Positions 1 to 7,410 are shown, counted from the stretch's first letter. The stretch is DNA of 20,614 nt from Pseudomonadota bacterium (GCA_023426505.1 JAFAAP010000172.1:1-20614), one strand, 5' to 3'. Program-made: numbers and translations. Notes: generated by a model not told the origin, from the sequence alone.

Positions 1-402
1 AACCGTGCTCATGAGACTGATCAGTTCCTGCGCGCGCTGCTGATCGAGCTGTTTGCGCGCCGACATTCCGAAGTCGTAGTGTGCAATCCCCTGGGCTTTG
101 GCGGCCATCAGCTCGGCATCGTACCAATCCTTGCCGGAATTGTTGCCCCGCAGGTTGATGATGGAACGGATACCGTGCTCCTTGGCGTATCGTGCCAGTG
201 CTTCCGGTGTCGGCTGGGCCGATCTGTAGACCACTCCCTCGATGACGGGATGGAAGTTTTCACTGAGATGGATCCGCCCGATGGCTCCCGCTGCGATCAG
301 GCATAGCGCTGCGACGCCGGCGGCTGCCGGCTTCGCCCAGCGGGCAAGCATCTTCCCAGGCTTGCCCAGGGTGCCGCGACGGTTCTGGAACGTCCACTTC
401 AT
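1..402 (-). CDS. Membrane-anchored dual-specificity/tyrosine phosphatase-like protein, N-terminal part (runs off the left edge)
   Basis: Read on the minus strand, an open frame begins at the ATG at 402 and stays open to base 1, giving 134 residues with no stop. A basic N-terminus (residues 1-24) is followed by a hydrophobic segment at about 25-42, so the protein is probably inner-membrane anchored with its domain outside the cytoplasm. The stretch YRSAQPTPEAL (59-69) followed by GIRSIINLRG (77-86) is the usual start of small bacterial dual-specificity or tyrosine phosphatases, which hydrolyse phosphoester bonds through a Cys-Arg loop. That HCxxGxxR loop would lie beyond the edge, so catalytic ability cannot be judged. 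A GGAAG sequence lies about 7 bases before the ATG. The gene is divergent from guaA. The fold call is fairly sure; the substrate is unknown. Confidence 0.72.
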   Translation of the reverse strand, partial: MKWTFQNRRGTLGKPGKMLARWAKPAAAGVAALCLIAAGAIGRIHLSENFHPVIEGVVYRSAQPTPEALARYAKEHGIRSIINLRGNNSGKDWYDAELMAAKAQGIAHYDFGMSARKQLDQQRAQELISLMSTV

Positions 403-662
403 GGCCCGCTTCCAATCCAAATGTTCCGATATGGGGGCAGATTGCCGATCCGGTCCTTCTTCAATTCTAAAGCCGTTCCCATCGGCATGGAACTGCCTCT
501 TGTTTCCTGCGGGGATAAGCCCCAGGAATGAGAAAAGCGTTATAAACCGGAAACGCGCCACGGCAGCCCCGTTAAAGGGCATGACACCCGGGCAGGGTTG
601 AGGGTAAAGCACCAGCACGATCCTCTGCCGGGAAATGCCCCTCCTACCCGAAGTGAAACAAC
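403..662. other. Divergent intergenic region between the phosphatase-like gene and guaA
   Basis: This 260-base gap must hold the promoters for both flanking genes. I see a TATAAA at about 540-546 on the plus strand, but it has no convincing -35 box at the right distance. I recognise no RNA gene, no purine riboswitch and no convincing open frame here; the plus-strand frames across it have no family resemblance and overlap the phosphatase coding sequence. Confidence 0.4.
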
Positions 663-2219
663 ATGGCTCAACCCCACGATAAGATTCTCATCGTCGATTT
701 AGGCTCCCAGGTGACCCAGCTCATCGCACGGCGGGTGCGCGAGGACGGCGTCTATTCGGAAGTGGTGCCGTTCCAGAAGGCCGCCGAGGCGATCCGGACC
801 ATGAAGCCGAAGGGCGTGATCCTCTCGGGCGGGCCGGAATCGGTCACGACCGACGCCTCGCCCCGTGCCCCGAAGGAGCTGTTCGAGACCGGCCTGCCGG
901 TCTTCGGCATCTGCTACGGCCAGCAGCCCATGGCGGCGCAGCTCGGCGGCGAGGTCGAGGGCGGCCACCATTCCGAATTCGGCCGCGCCGAGATCGAGGT
1001 CTTTACCGAGAGCCCGCTCTTCCAGGGCGTGTGGCAGGTCGGCAAGAAATATCCCGTGTGGATGAGCCACGGCGACCGGGTCACCAAGCTGCCGGAGGGC
1101 TTCGAGGTGCTCGCCGCCTCCGAGAACGCGCCCTTCGCGGTCGTGGCGGACGAGGAGCACAGGTTCTACGGCGTGCAGTTCCACCCGGAGGTGGTGCATA
1201 CGCCCCAGGGCGCTCAGCTCATCCGCAACTTCGTCCGTGACATCGCGGGCTGCAAGGGCGACTGGACCATGAAGGCCTTCCGCGAGGAGGCCATCGAGCG
1301 TATCCGCGCCCAGGTGGGCACCGGCCGGGTGATCTGCGGCCTGTCGGGGGGCGTCGATTCCGCCGTGGCGGCGGTGCTCATCCACGAGGCGATCGGTGAC
1401 CAGCTCACCTGCGTGTTCGTCGATCACGGCCTGCTGCGCGCTGCGGAGGCCGAGCAGGTCGTCACTCTGTTCCGGGATCACTACAACATCCCGCTCGTGC
1501 ACGTTCAGGCCCAGGACCTGTTCATCGGCGCGCTCGAAGGCGTCTCCGACCCGGAGGTCAAGCGCAAGACCATCGGCCGGCTCTTCATCGACGTTTTCGA
1601 CGAGGAGGCCAAGAAGATCGGCGGCGCCGACTTCCTGGCGCAGGGAACGCTCTATCCCGACGTGATCGAGAGCGTGTCCTTCACGGGCGGCCCTTCAGTC
1701 ACCATCAAGAGCCACCACAACGTGGGCGGGTTGCCTGAGCGCATGAAGATGAAGCTCGTGGAGCCCCTGCGCGAGCTGTTCAAGGACGAGGTGAGGGTGC
1801 TCGGCCGCGAGCTCGGCCTGCCCGAGGCCTTCGTCGGCCGCCACCCGTTCCCGGGCCCAGGCCTCGCCATCCGCGTGCCAGGCGAGATCACCCGCGAGAA
1901 ACTCGACATCCTGCGCAAGGCCGATGCGATCTACCTGGAAGAGATCCGCAATGCGGGCCTCTACGACGAGATCTGGCAGGCCTTCGCGGTGCTGCTGCCT
2001 GTCAAGACCGTCGGCGTCATGGGCGACGCGCGCACCTATGACCACGTCTGCGCCCTGCGCGCCGTCACCTCCATCGACGGCATGACGGCCGATTTCTACC
2101 CCTTCGACATGGGCTTCCTCGGCCGGGTCGCGACCAGGATCATTAATGAAGTGAAGGGCATCAACCGCGTCACGTACGACATCACCTCCAAGCCGCCCGG
2201 CACGATCGAGTGGGAGTAG
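663..2219 (+). CDS. guaA: GMP synthase (glutamine-hydrolysing)
   Basis: Cytoplasmic enzyme that converts XMP to GMP using ATP and ammonia released from glutamine, the last step of guanine nucleotide synthesis. At 518 residues it has the usual full length. The N-terminal class I glutamine amidotransferase domain (about 7-195) shows the nucleophile C84 in GICYGQ and the H174/E176 pair in FHPEV. The ATP-pyrophosphatase domain carries the P-loop SGGVDS at 228-233. The C-terminal dimerisation domain is present, with the typical GRHPFPGPGLAIRV stretch and the ending TSKPPGTIEWE. The start is supported by the family N-terminus (ILIVDLGSQ a few residues in). The upstream SD-like sequence (GAAGTGA) is weak. 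purF, another purine gene, lies 8 kb away on the other strand. Identification is secure. Confidence 0.98.
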   Translation: MAQPHDKILIVDLGSQVTQLIARRVREDGVYSEVVPFQKAAEAIRTMKPKGVILSGGPESVTTDASPRAPKELFETGLPVFGICYGQQPMAAQLGGEVEGGHHSEFGRAEIEVFTESPLFQGVWQVGKKYPVWMSHGDRVTKLPEGFEVLAASENAPFAVVADEEHRFYGVQFHPEVVHTPQGAQLIRNFVRDIAGCKGDWTMKAFREEAIERIRAQVGTGRVICGLSGGVDSAVAAVLIHEAIGDQLTCVFVDHGLLRAAEAEQVVTLFRDHYNIPLVHVQAQDLFIGALEGVSDPEVKRKTIGRLFIDVFDEEAKKIGGADFLAQGTLYPDVIESVSFTGGPSVTIKSHHNVGGLPERMKMKLVEPLRELFKDEVRVLGRELGLPEAFVGRHPFPGPGLAIRVPGEITREKLDILRKADAIYLEEIRNAGLYDEIWQAFAVLLPVKTVGVMGDARTYDHVCALRAVTSIDGMTADFYPFDMGFLGRVATRIINEVKGINRVTYDITSKPPGTIEWE

Positions 2220-2256
2220 GGCTGACCGCACCCTACTCTTGAACTTCAGGATTCAA

Positions 2257-2288
2257 CCGCCCAAGTGAACTTAATTGCATTTGGGCGG
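2257..2288 (+). terminator. Hairpin downstream of guaA, without a T-run
   Basis: Arms CCGCCCAA (2257-2264) and TTGGGCGG (2281-2288) pair perfectly. A further G-T, T-A and C-G pairing can extend the stem to about 11 pairs around an AT-rich loop. No T-run follows directly, so it may protect the guaA 3' end or act together with the hairpin just downstream. Confidence 0.45.
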
Positions 2289-2301
2289 CTGGTTCGTCAT
2301 G

Positions 2302-2326
2302 CCTCCGGCTCGCCTCGGAGGTTTTT
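2302..2326 (+). terminator. Hairpin plus T5 after guaA, which also contains a Shine-Dalgarno sequence
   Basis: CCTCCG (2302-2307) pairs with CGGAGG (2316-2321) around an 8-base loop and is followed by TTTTT, which fits a short factor-independent terminator for guaA. The same CGGAGG lies 8 bases before the ATG at 2330, so it can also serve as the ribosome binding site of the small open frame that follows. The two roles would be mutually exclusive RNA states. Confidence 0.5.
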
Positions 2327-2329
2327 CTG

Positions 2330-2545
2330 ATGCATGACGATGACGAGGCACGCTTTCCCCGGATCAGCCTCTGGCAGTTTCTAGCCGGTGTGCTTCTGAC
2401 GCCAGTGAGGTTCTATGACAGGTGGTTTGGGGGAGGATGGCTCGACGCTCTCGCGTCGGCCGATGGGCCACGCAGACGGCGCACGCGCTCGAACCTAGCT
2501 GAAAACCGGTCCACAACGGCCTCGCAGGACCCGAGCCAGCATTGA
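2330..2545 (+). CDS. Hypothetical 71-residue protein, possibly membrane-associated
   Basis: I do not recognise a family. The frame starts at an ATG placed 8 bases after a good SD (GGAGG, 2317-2321) and ends at 2545. Residues about 12-40 are rich in aromatic and aliphatic residues (SLWQFLAGVLLTPVRFYDRW), which would suit a membrane-surface or short membrane helix. The C-terminal third is polar and Arg-rich and looks disordered. Third-position GC is lower than in guaA and der. Against it: the start sits in the T-run of a hairpin that may be a terminator, and short open frames are common by chance in high-GC DNA. I rate it near even. Confidence 0.42.
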   Translation: MHDDDEARFPRISLWQFLAGVLLTPVRFYDRWFGGGWLDALASADGPRRRRTRSNLAENRSTTASQDPSQH

Positions 2546-2598
2546 CCGGCTCCTCCCGCACGATATCCAGGCACTGGAAATCGTTGAGGGAGTAAACA

Positions 2599-2958
2599 AT
2601 GTCAGCCACGCAGCCGGTCACGATCTACGGCATCAAGAACTGCGACACGATGAAGAAGGCGCGCGCCTGGCTCGATGCCAAGGGCGTTCCTTACACGTTC
2701 CACGACTACAAGGCCGAAGGGATCGACCGCCCGCGGCTCGAGGCCTGGGCCCGCGATGTCGGCTGGGAAACGCTGCTCAACCGCGCGGGCACGACCTTCC
2801 GCAAGCTGCCGGACGACCAAAAGACCGGCCTCGACGAGCACAAGGCCCTCGCGCTCATGCTCGAGCAGCCCTCCATGATCAAGCGACCCGTCCTCGACCT
2901 CGGCGGCCGCCTCCTCGTGGGGTTCAAGGCGGAGCAGTACGAAGAGGCGGTTCGGTAG
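2599..2958 (+). CDS. ArsC/Spx-family protein (YffB-like)
   Basis: A 119-residue cytoplasmic thioredoxin-fold protein. It opens with a beta strand and then NCDTMKKA, placing the family cysteine at C15, and has the conserved IKRPVL with R96 near the C-terminus, as in arsenate reductase/Spx relatives. There is only one cysteine in the N-terminal motif (CDTM, not CxxC). This matches YffB-type proteins better than redox-switching Spx, so a role as a glutathione-dependent thiol reductase is possible and arsenate reduction is not shown. An SD, GAGGGAG at 2586-2592, supports the start. No arsenic genes are nearby. The family is sure; the exact function is open. Confidence 0.88.
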   Translation: MSATQPVTIYGIKNCDTMKKARAWLDAKGVPYTFHDYKAEGIDRPRLEAWARDVGWETLLNRAGTTFRKLPDDQKTGLDEHKALALMLEQPSMIKRPVLDLGGRLLVGFKAEQYEEAVR

Positions 2959-2987
2959 GGTCCCGAAGGCGGCGGAATTCCTTCCGT

Positions 2988-3067
2988 GTCATCTCCGGCG
3001 CGCCGCAGGCGCGGGAAGGGGATCCACTCTCCAGCACCGCGCTATGGATTCCCGTTCCCTGCGGTCC
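2988..3067. repeat. Palindromic intergenic repeat (REP/RPE-like)
   Basis: This stretch contains two nested symmetries. CGCGCC (2999-3004) and GGCGCG (3008-3013) form a small hairpin. The arm at 3013-3026 (GGGAAGGGGATCCA) is a near-perfect inverted match to 3045-3059 (TGGATTCCCGTTCCC). The wording (GTCAT near the start, GGATCCA/TGGATTCCC arms) resembles dispersed intergenic palindromes common in Bradyrhizobium- and Microvirga-type genomes. Only one copy lies in the window, so its repeat nature is inferred. Confidence 0.5.
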
Positions 3068-3076
3068 CGAAACAAG

Positions 3077-3105
3077 AAGGGCAGGTTCGCGAGAACCTGC
3101 CCTTT
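3077..3105. terminator. Strong bidirectional terminator between the ArsC-like gene and the TRAP large subunit
   Basis: AAGGGCAGGTTC (3077-3088) and GAACCTGCCCTT (3093-3104) form a perfect 12-bp stem capped by a GCGA tetraloop. T-rich sequence follows on the plus strand (TTTCTCTTTGG) and, read from the other side, on the minus strand (CTTCTTGTTT). It lies between two convergent genes and so can end both. Confidence 0.88.
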
Positions 3106-3128
3106 CTCTTTGGTTTGTGAGACCGCCG

Positions 3129-5021
3129 TTACTGAATTTTCGGCGGCTCGTCGAAGTTCAGGCCCGGGAGGCCGCCGGGCTCGCCGGGGGTGCCGAGGCC
3201 GGGCACCAGCAGCTCGTCGAGCTTTTTCTGGACCGCGGCCGGATCGACGGCCGGGCCGGCCGACTTGTAGTGCATGACGATGTTCGGGAAGAGCACGACG
3301 ATCGCCACCATGATGAGCTGGATGATCACGAAGGGAATCGAGCCCCAGTAGATCTGGCCCGTGGTGACCGGCTCCATCTTCTTGCCCGTCACGCGATCGA
3401 TATACGGCACTTTCGGGGCCACCGAGCGCAGGAAGAAGAGGGCGAAGCCGAAGGGCGGGTGCATGAACGAGGTCTGCATGTTCACGCCCAGCATCACGCC
3501 GAACCAGATCAGGTCGATCCCGAGCTTCTCGGCCGCGGGGCCGAGGAGCGGCACCACAATGAAGGCGAGTTCGAAGAAGTCGAGGAAGAACGCCAGGAAG
3601 AACACTAAGATGTTCACCACGATCAGGAAGCCGACCTGGCCGCCCGGAAGCGAGGTGAGGAGGTGCTCCACCCAGATGTGGCCGTTCACGCCGTAGAAGG
3701 TGAGCGAGAACACGCGCGCGCCGATGAGGATGAAGAGCACGAAGGCGGAGAGCTTCGCGGTCGCCTCGGTCGCCTGGCGCACGATGGTGAAGTTGAACCG
3801 GTTCGGGTTGTTGTCGAGCTTGCGCTTGACGGCCGCGAGGATCACCGAGCCCAGCGCCCCCATGGCGCCGCCTTCCGTCGGGGTGGCGAGTCCGATGAAG
3901 ATCGTGCCGAGCACCAGGAAGATCAGCAGGAGCGGGGGCACCATGACGAAGGTGACCTGCTCGGCCATGCGGGACATGAGGCGAAACCCGGTGAGCCGCT
4001 CGATAAGACCGACGACGAAGGAATAGATCGCGCCGGCCGCGACCATCTCCATGGTGAGGGCGAAGTTCTCGTGGTTCTGCTGGTGCAGATAGAAATAGAG
4101 CGCCAGGAAGACCGCCGTCACGACGGCGGAGGCGACGATGTGCCGGGCGCCGAGCATCTTGTTCATCACGGCGCAGATGAGGGCGACCACGGTCGCCACG
4201 CAGATCGTGAGGATCACGAAGTCAGCGCCGGCCTTGGTGCCGGTCTGCGACAGGACGTAGTAGCCGACGAGGCCCGAGAATACGACCAGGATGCCGAGCT
4301 GCCACACGCCGCGCGAGCCGTTGGGCTCGCGGTAGCCGATCGCATCCGGCGGCAGGCCGGGGGCCGATTTCGGCACGAAGATCGACATCAGCAGCACGAA
4401 ACTGGCGTAGAGGCCCGACAGGATCAGTCCGGGCAGGAAGGCGCCCTCGTACATGTCGCCGACCGAGCGGCCGAGCTGGTCGGCCATGACGATGAGGACG
4501 AGGGAGGGCGGGATGATCTGGGCGAGCGTGCCCGAGGCCGCGATCACGCCCGAGGCCAGACGGCGGTCATAGCCGTAGCGGAGCATGATCGGGAGCGAGA
4601 TCAGGCCCATAGAAATGACCGAGGCCGCGACCACGCCCGTGGTGGCGGCAAGCAGCGCGCCCACGAAGATCACCGCATAGGCGAGGCCGCCGCGCACGGG
4701 GCCGAAGAGCTGGCCGATCGTGTCGAGCAGGTCTTCCGCCATGCCGGACCGTTCGAGGATGTAGCCCATGAAGGTGAAGAACGGGATCGCCAGCAGCACC
4801 TCGTTCGACATGGTGCCGTAGATGCGGTCCGGCAGTGCCTGGAGCAGGGGCCAGGACAGGTTGATGGTTTCGGGCGCCAGCGGCGCGAGCTCCACCGCGA
4901 TGAAGAAGAACAGCAGGCCGTTCGCCGCCAGCGAGAAGGCGACCGGGTAGCCGAGGAGGAGGAAGACGACGAGCGCCGCGAACATGATCGGCGCGAGGTT
5001 CTGGGCAATCAGCACAGCCAT
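3129..5021 (-). CDS. TRAP transporter large permease subunit, enlarged (FcbT3/COG4664-like)
   Basis: Integral inner-membrane subunit that uses an ion gradient to import an organic anion delivered by a periplasmic binding protein. Two family signatures are clear: IPFFTFMG at 79-86 and GLATPTEGGAMGALG at 377-391. At 630 residues it is about 200 longer than a classical DctM. The extra length is mostly at about 230-355, which adds roughly three or four hydrophobic segments, as in the mannitol/chloroaromatic-type large subunits. The C-terminal 25 residues are Gly/Pro-rich and probably unstructured. The start has a GGAG about 9 bases upstream. The gene lies 38 bases after the small subunit and is clearly co-transcribed with it. 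No binding-protein gene is adjacent. The substrate cannot be told from sequence. Confidence 0.93.
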   Translation of the reverse strand: MAVLIAQNLAPIMFAALVVFLLLGYPVAFSLAANGLLFFFIAVELAPLAPETINLSWPLLQALPDRIYGTMSNEVLLAIPFFTFMGYILERSGMAEDLLDTIGQLFGPVRGGLAYAVIFVGALLAATTGVVAASVISMGLISLPIMLRYGYDRRLASGVIAASGTLAQIIPPSLVLIVMADQLGRSVGDMYEGAFLPGLILSGLYASFVLLMSIFVPKSAPGLPPDAIGYREPNGSRGVWQLGILVVFSGLVGYYVLSQTGTKAGADFVILTICVATVVALICAVMNKMLGARHIVASAVVTAVFLALYFYLHQQNHENFALTMEMVAAGAIYSFVVGLIERLTGFRLMSRMAEQVTFVMVPPLLLIFLVLGTIFIGLATPTEGGAMGALGSVILAAVKRKLDNNPNRFNFTIVRQATEATAKLSAFVLFILIGARVFSLTFYGVNGHIWVEHLLTSLPGGQVGFLIVVNILVFFLAFFLDFFELAFIVVPLLGPAAEKLGIDLIWFGVMLGVNMQTSFMHPPFGFALFFLRSVAPKVPYIDRVTGKKMEPVTTGQIYWGSIPFVIIQLIMVAIVVLFPNIVMHYKSAGPAVDPAAVQKKLDELLVPGLGTPGEPGGLPGLNFDEPPKIQ

Positions 5022-5059
5022 GGACGGAAACTCCGAAAACTTTGGTCAGGGCGCTCGGG

Positions 5060-5680
5060 TCAGCGGATGCCGTCGCCCGGAGGTTCGCCGCCAGGGGCAT
5101 TCACGTCGACCAGCTCATGGATGAGCCGTTCGGCTTCCGCCTCCGGGCTGTGGCCGGTGGCGGCATGCTCGTCGACGAGGTCGCCCTTCATGATCGCGAT
5201 GCGCTTGATCAGCTCACTCAGCCACTGGAACGCGAGGGAGATGAAGCCCAGAAGGATGAGGCCCTTGGCGGGCCAGATCAGCAGGCCGCCCGCGTTCGAC
5301 GAGACCTCGCCCGACTGGTAGGAGCGGATGAAGTACGGGAACGAGAGGTAGAGCATCAGGGCCACGAAGGGGAACAGGAACAGGAGGTGCCCCATCAGGT
5401 CGATCGTGTCGCGGCCGCGCTTCGACAGCTTGTTCGAGATGATGTCGATCCTGATGTGCTCGTTGACCTTCAGGGTCCAGGCGGCGCACAGCATGAAGGT
5501 GGCGCCGAACAGGTACCATTGCAGCTCGAGCCAGGCGTTCGACGACACCCCGAAGATGCGCCGGATGATGGCGTTGATGGCCGAGACCAGGATCGCCACC
5601 ACGATGGCCCAGGCCGCGGCCTTGCCGACCCGCTCGTTGATGGCGTCGATGATCCGGGATAGCTGAAGGAGCGCTGCCAC
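5060..5680 (-). CDS. TRAP transporter small permease subunit (DctQ/FcbT2-like)
   Basis: A 206-residue inner-membrane partner of the large TRAP permease. Four hydrophobic segments are visible (about 21-42, 52-70, 95-115 and 130-155). The family motifs ELQWYLF (52-58) and NEHIRIDI (73-80) are present. The last 40 residues form a charged tail. The start codon is GTG at 5680, preceded by a GGGGGAAG sequence about 5 bases away; no ATG lies nearby in frame. It is the first gene of a two-gene unit, reading away from the nnrU-like gene. Family assignment is firm; the transported compound is unknown. Confidence 0.92.
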   Translation of the reverse strand: MAALLQLSRIIDAINERVGKAAAWAIVVAILVSAINAIIRRIFGVSSNAWLELQWYLFGATFMLCAAWTLKVNEHIRIDIISNKLSKRGRDTIDLMGHLLFLFPFVALMLYLSFPYFIRSYQSGEVSSNAGGLLIWPAKGLILLGFISLAFQWLSELIKRIAIMKGDLVDEHAATGHSPEAEAERLIHELVDVNAPGGEPPGDGIR

Positions 5681-5986
5681 CTGTCTTCCCCCTGAAAATT
5701 GTTGTTAGAAGTTAGAGCCTGCCTAGCGGACCCGGGGCCGCCTCGCCAGTGCCGCATTAGTCTAATCTACGGCATCGGGTCAGTAGCGAGGAAATTTTCG
5801 TGCCGCAAGATACCGCTGCGGTAAAAGTTTAGGCAGCCTAAGGCCTTCCGGGGGTCACAAACTTGCTATCGCTGGGGCAGGCCGGGCATGTGTTCTCAAT
5901 CGAGGGCGGATGGTCCGGCCCGAATGGTGCCGAAGGCCGGGCGAGGCTATAGTTTCCTAGGAACCGGAGAATCTGAGGGAACCACC
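5681..5986. promoter_or_regulatory. Divergent control region between the TRAP operon and the nnrU-like gene, with two short palindromes
   Basis: This 306-base gap holds no convincing gene. It contains ATTAG-T-CTAAT (5756-5766) and TTAGGC-A-GCCTAA (5829-5841), both perfect inverted repeats around a single base, the sort of site a dimeric repressor such as a GntR-family protein can bind. A TATAGT at 5948-5953 could be a -10 box for the plus-strand gene, but I see no good -35. Operator function is inferred from symmetry and position only. Confidence 0.4.
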
Positions 5987-6580
5987 GTGACGCTGCTGCT
6001 ATTGGGTTTGATCGTCTTCCTGGGCACGCATTCCTTCAGCATGGCGCGCCAGCGGCGTGCCGAGGCCATCATGAAGCTGGGGGAGGGCGGCTACAAAGGC
6101 CTGTACTCGCTCCTGTCCCTCGCCGGGATCGTCATGATCGCCATCGGCTACGGCCAGTACCGGCAGGCGGGCTACATCCCGGTCTGGGACCCGCCGGTCT
6201 GGACCCGCCATCTGGCGCTCCTTCTCGTGTGGTTCGCCTTCGTGTTCTTCGTGGCCGCCTATCTGCCCGGCCGCATCAAGCGGACCCTCAAGCACCCGAT
6301 GCTCGCGGGCGTGAAGGTCTGGGCCCTGGCGCATCTTCTCGCCAACGGGGACCTCGGCTCGATCCTGCTCTTCGGCTCCTTCCTGGCCTGGGCGGTCGTG
6401 GCCCGCATCAGCGTCAAGCGCCGCGACGAGGCCAAGCCGCACGGGGCGCCCCTGGAGCCGCCGGCGGGGCTGCGCAACGATGCCCTGGCCGTGGTGATCG
6501 GCACGCTCGTCTACGTGGCCTTCGTGGTGTGGCTCCACCCGCTCCTGATCGGGGTTCCGGTCCTGCCCGGCCGGGCATGA
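5987..6580 (+). CDS. NnrU family membrane protein
   Basis: A 197-residue protein with about five or six membrane helices. The diagnostic stretch KHPMLAGVKVWALAHLLANG (102-121), followed by GSILLFG, is typical of NnrU. NnrU was named from nitric-oxide/nitrite metabolism in Rhodobacter, but most family members, including a copy with no denitrification genes nearby as here, have no known role. I chose the GTG at 5987 because a TGAGGGA SD lies 6 bases upstream and the protein then begins directly in its first helix (TLLLLGLIVFLGTH). A longer in-frame ATG start at 5888 would add 33 low-quality residues. An 8-bp hairpin follows the gene. Confidence 0.87.
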   Translation: MTLLLLGLIVFLGTHSFSMARQRRAEAIMKLGEGGYKGLYSLLSLAGIVMIAIGYGQYRQAGYIPVWDPPVWTRHLALLLVWFAFVFFVAAYLPGRIKRTLKHPMLAGVKVWALAHLLANGDLGSILLFGSFLAWAVVARISVKRRDEAKPHGAPLEPPAGLRNDALAVVIGTLVYVAFVVWLHPLLIGVPVLPGRA

Positions 6581-6598
6581 ACGGCGGTTCTTGCGGCA

Positions 6599-6622
6599 CC
6601 CGGGCCTTTTCCACGGCCCGGG
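6599..6622 (+). terminator. Hairpin after the nnrU-like gene
   Basis: CCCGGGCC (6599-6606) and GGCCCGGG (6615-6622) pair perfectly around an 8-base T-rich loop. A TTTT appears only about 9 bases after the stem, so it is a plausible but imperfect terminator separating nnrU from the TPR-der unit. Confidence 0.5.
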
Positions 6623-6738
6623 CGATCCCACTTTTCATGAATCTGCGACGGGATCAGCCTCTCGCCTTCCTGAGGGGTGTATGCTAGGCGACCCACTTCG
6701 ATGCAGGAGAGGCGGCCGCACGGCCGGAGAATTGAGTA

Positions 6739-7410
6739 ATGGCTCCGAACGACGAGTTCATCCGCGAGGTCGACGAGGAATATCGCCGCGACCAGCTGAC
6801 CCAGATCTGGAACCGCTACAACGGCGTCATCATCGGCATCGCCATCCTCATCGTGGCCGCGGTCGGCGGCTGGCGTTACTGGGAGCACTATCAGCAGACC
6901 CAGTCCCAGGCCGCAGCGGCGCAGTACGAGGACGCCCTGAGGCTCTCCCGCGAGGAGAAGAGCAAGGAAGCGGAAACCGCCCTCGAGACTCTCGCCAAGG
7001 ACGGCAGCACGGGCTACGGCCTCCTGGCCCGCTTCCGCCTCGCCGCCGAGCTCGGCCGGGAGAATGCCGAGAACGGCGCCTCGGCCTACGACGCACTCGC
7101 CAATGACGCGAACGTGAAGCCGCTCTGGCAGGACCTGGCGCGTCTTCGCGCCGCCTGGCTGCGCATCGACAGCGCTGATCCGGCGACGCTGCGTCCGGCC
7201 CTGGAGCGCCTCGCCGTTCCGACCAACGCCTGGCGCCACTCGGCCCGCGAGCTGCTCGGCCTGTCCGGCCTGAAGGCCGGCGACATGGATTATGCCGGCC
7301 GCTGGTTCGACCAGATCGCAGCCGACCGCGAGACGCCGCAGAGCCTGCGCCAGCGGCTTTCCATCTACACCGCGCTCGTCGCCGGCGGCGCCGTTCAGGT
7401 CACGCAGTAA
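6739..7410 (+). CDS. YfgM-like tetratricopeptide membrane protein
   Basis: A 223-residue protein with a charged cytoplasmic N-terminus (1-28), one membrane helix at about 29-46 (NGVIIGIAILIVAAVGGW) and an alpha-helical domain outside. Its N-terminal pattern (DEFIREVDEEYRRDQLTQIWNRYN) and its place directly before der match the YfgM/ancillary SecYEG translocon and TPR_21-type proteins. In E. coli YfgM helps periplasmic chaperone trafficking; the same role here is inferred. A GGAG lies 10 bases before the ATG. It is separated from der by only 16 bases. In many relatives a BamB-type beta-propeller gene sits between the two; here it does not. Confidence 0.83.
   Translation: MAPNDEFIREVDEEYRRDQLTQIWNRYNGVIIGIAILIVAAVGGWRYWEHYQQTQSQAAAAQYEDALRLSREEKSKEAETALETLAKDGSTGYGLLARFRLAAELGRENAENGASAYDALANDANVKPLWQDLARLRAAWLRIDSADPATLRPALERLAVPTNAWRHSARELLGLSGLKAGDMDYAGRWFDQIAADRETPQSLRQRLSIYTALVAGGAVQVTQ

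Noticed and set aside
79..601. Two plus-strand open frames (79-306 and 242-601) at the left edge.
   Set aside because: The first is antisense to the phosphatase-like gene and the second runs from it into the guaA upstream region; neither has a domain or good SD.
699..1502. A 267-codon minus-strand open frame inside guaA.
   Set aside because: Antisense shadow of guaA; His/Ala/Leu-rich translation without a domain.
3663..5321. A 552-codon plus-strand open frame opposite the TRAP genes.
   Set aside because: The translation is a biased mix of charged residues (HDEGD, RREHDRRE) caused by reading membrane-protein codons backwards; the minus-strand TRAP proteins explain the DNA.
5888..5986. A longer nnrU start at the ATG at 5888.
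   Set aside because: The extra 33 residues do not resemble the family. The GTG at 5987 has a well-placed SD and starts directly in the first membrane helix.
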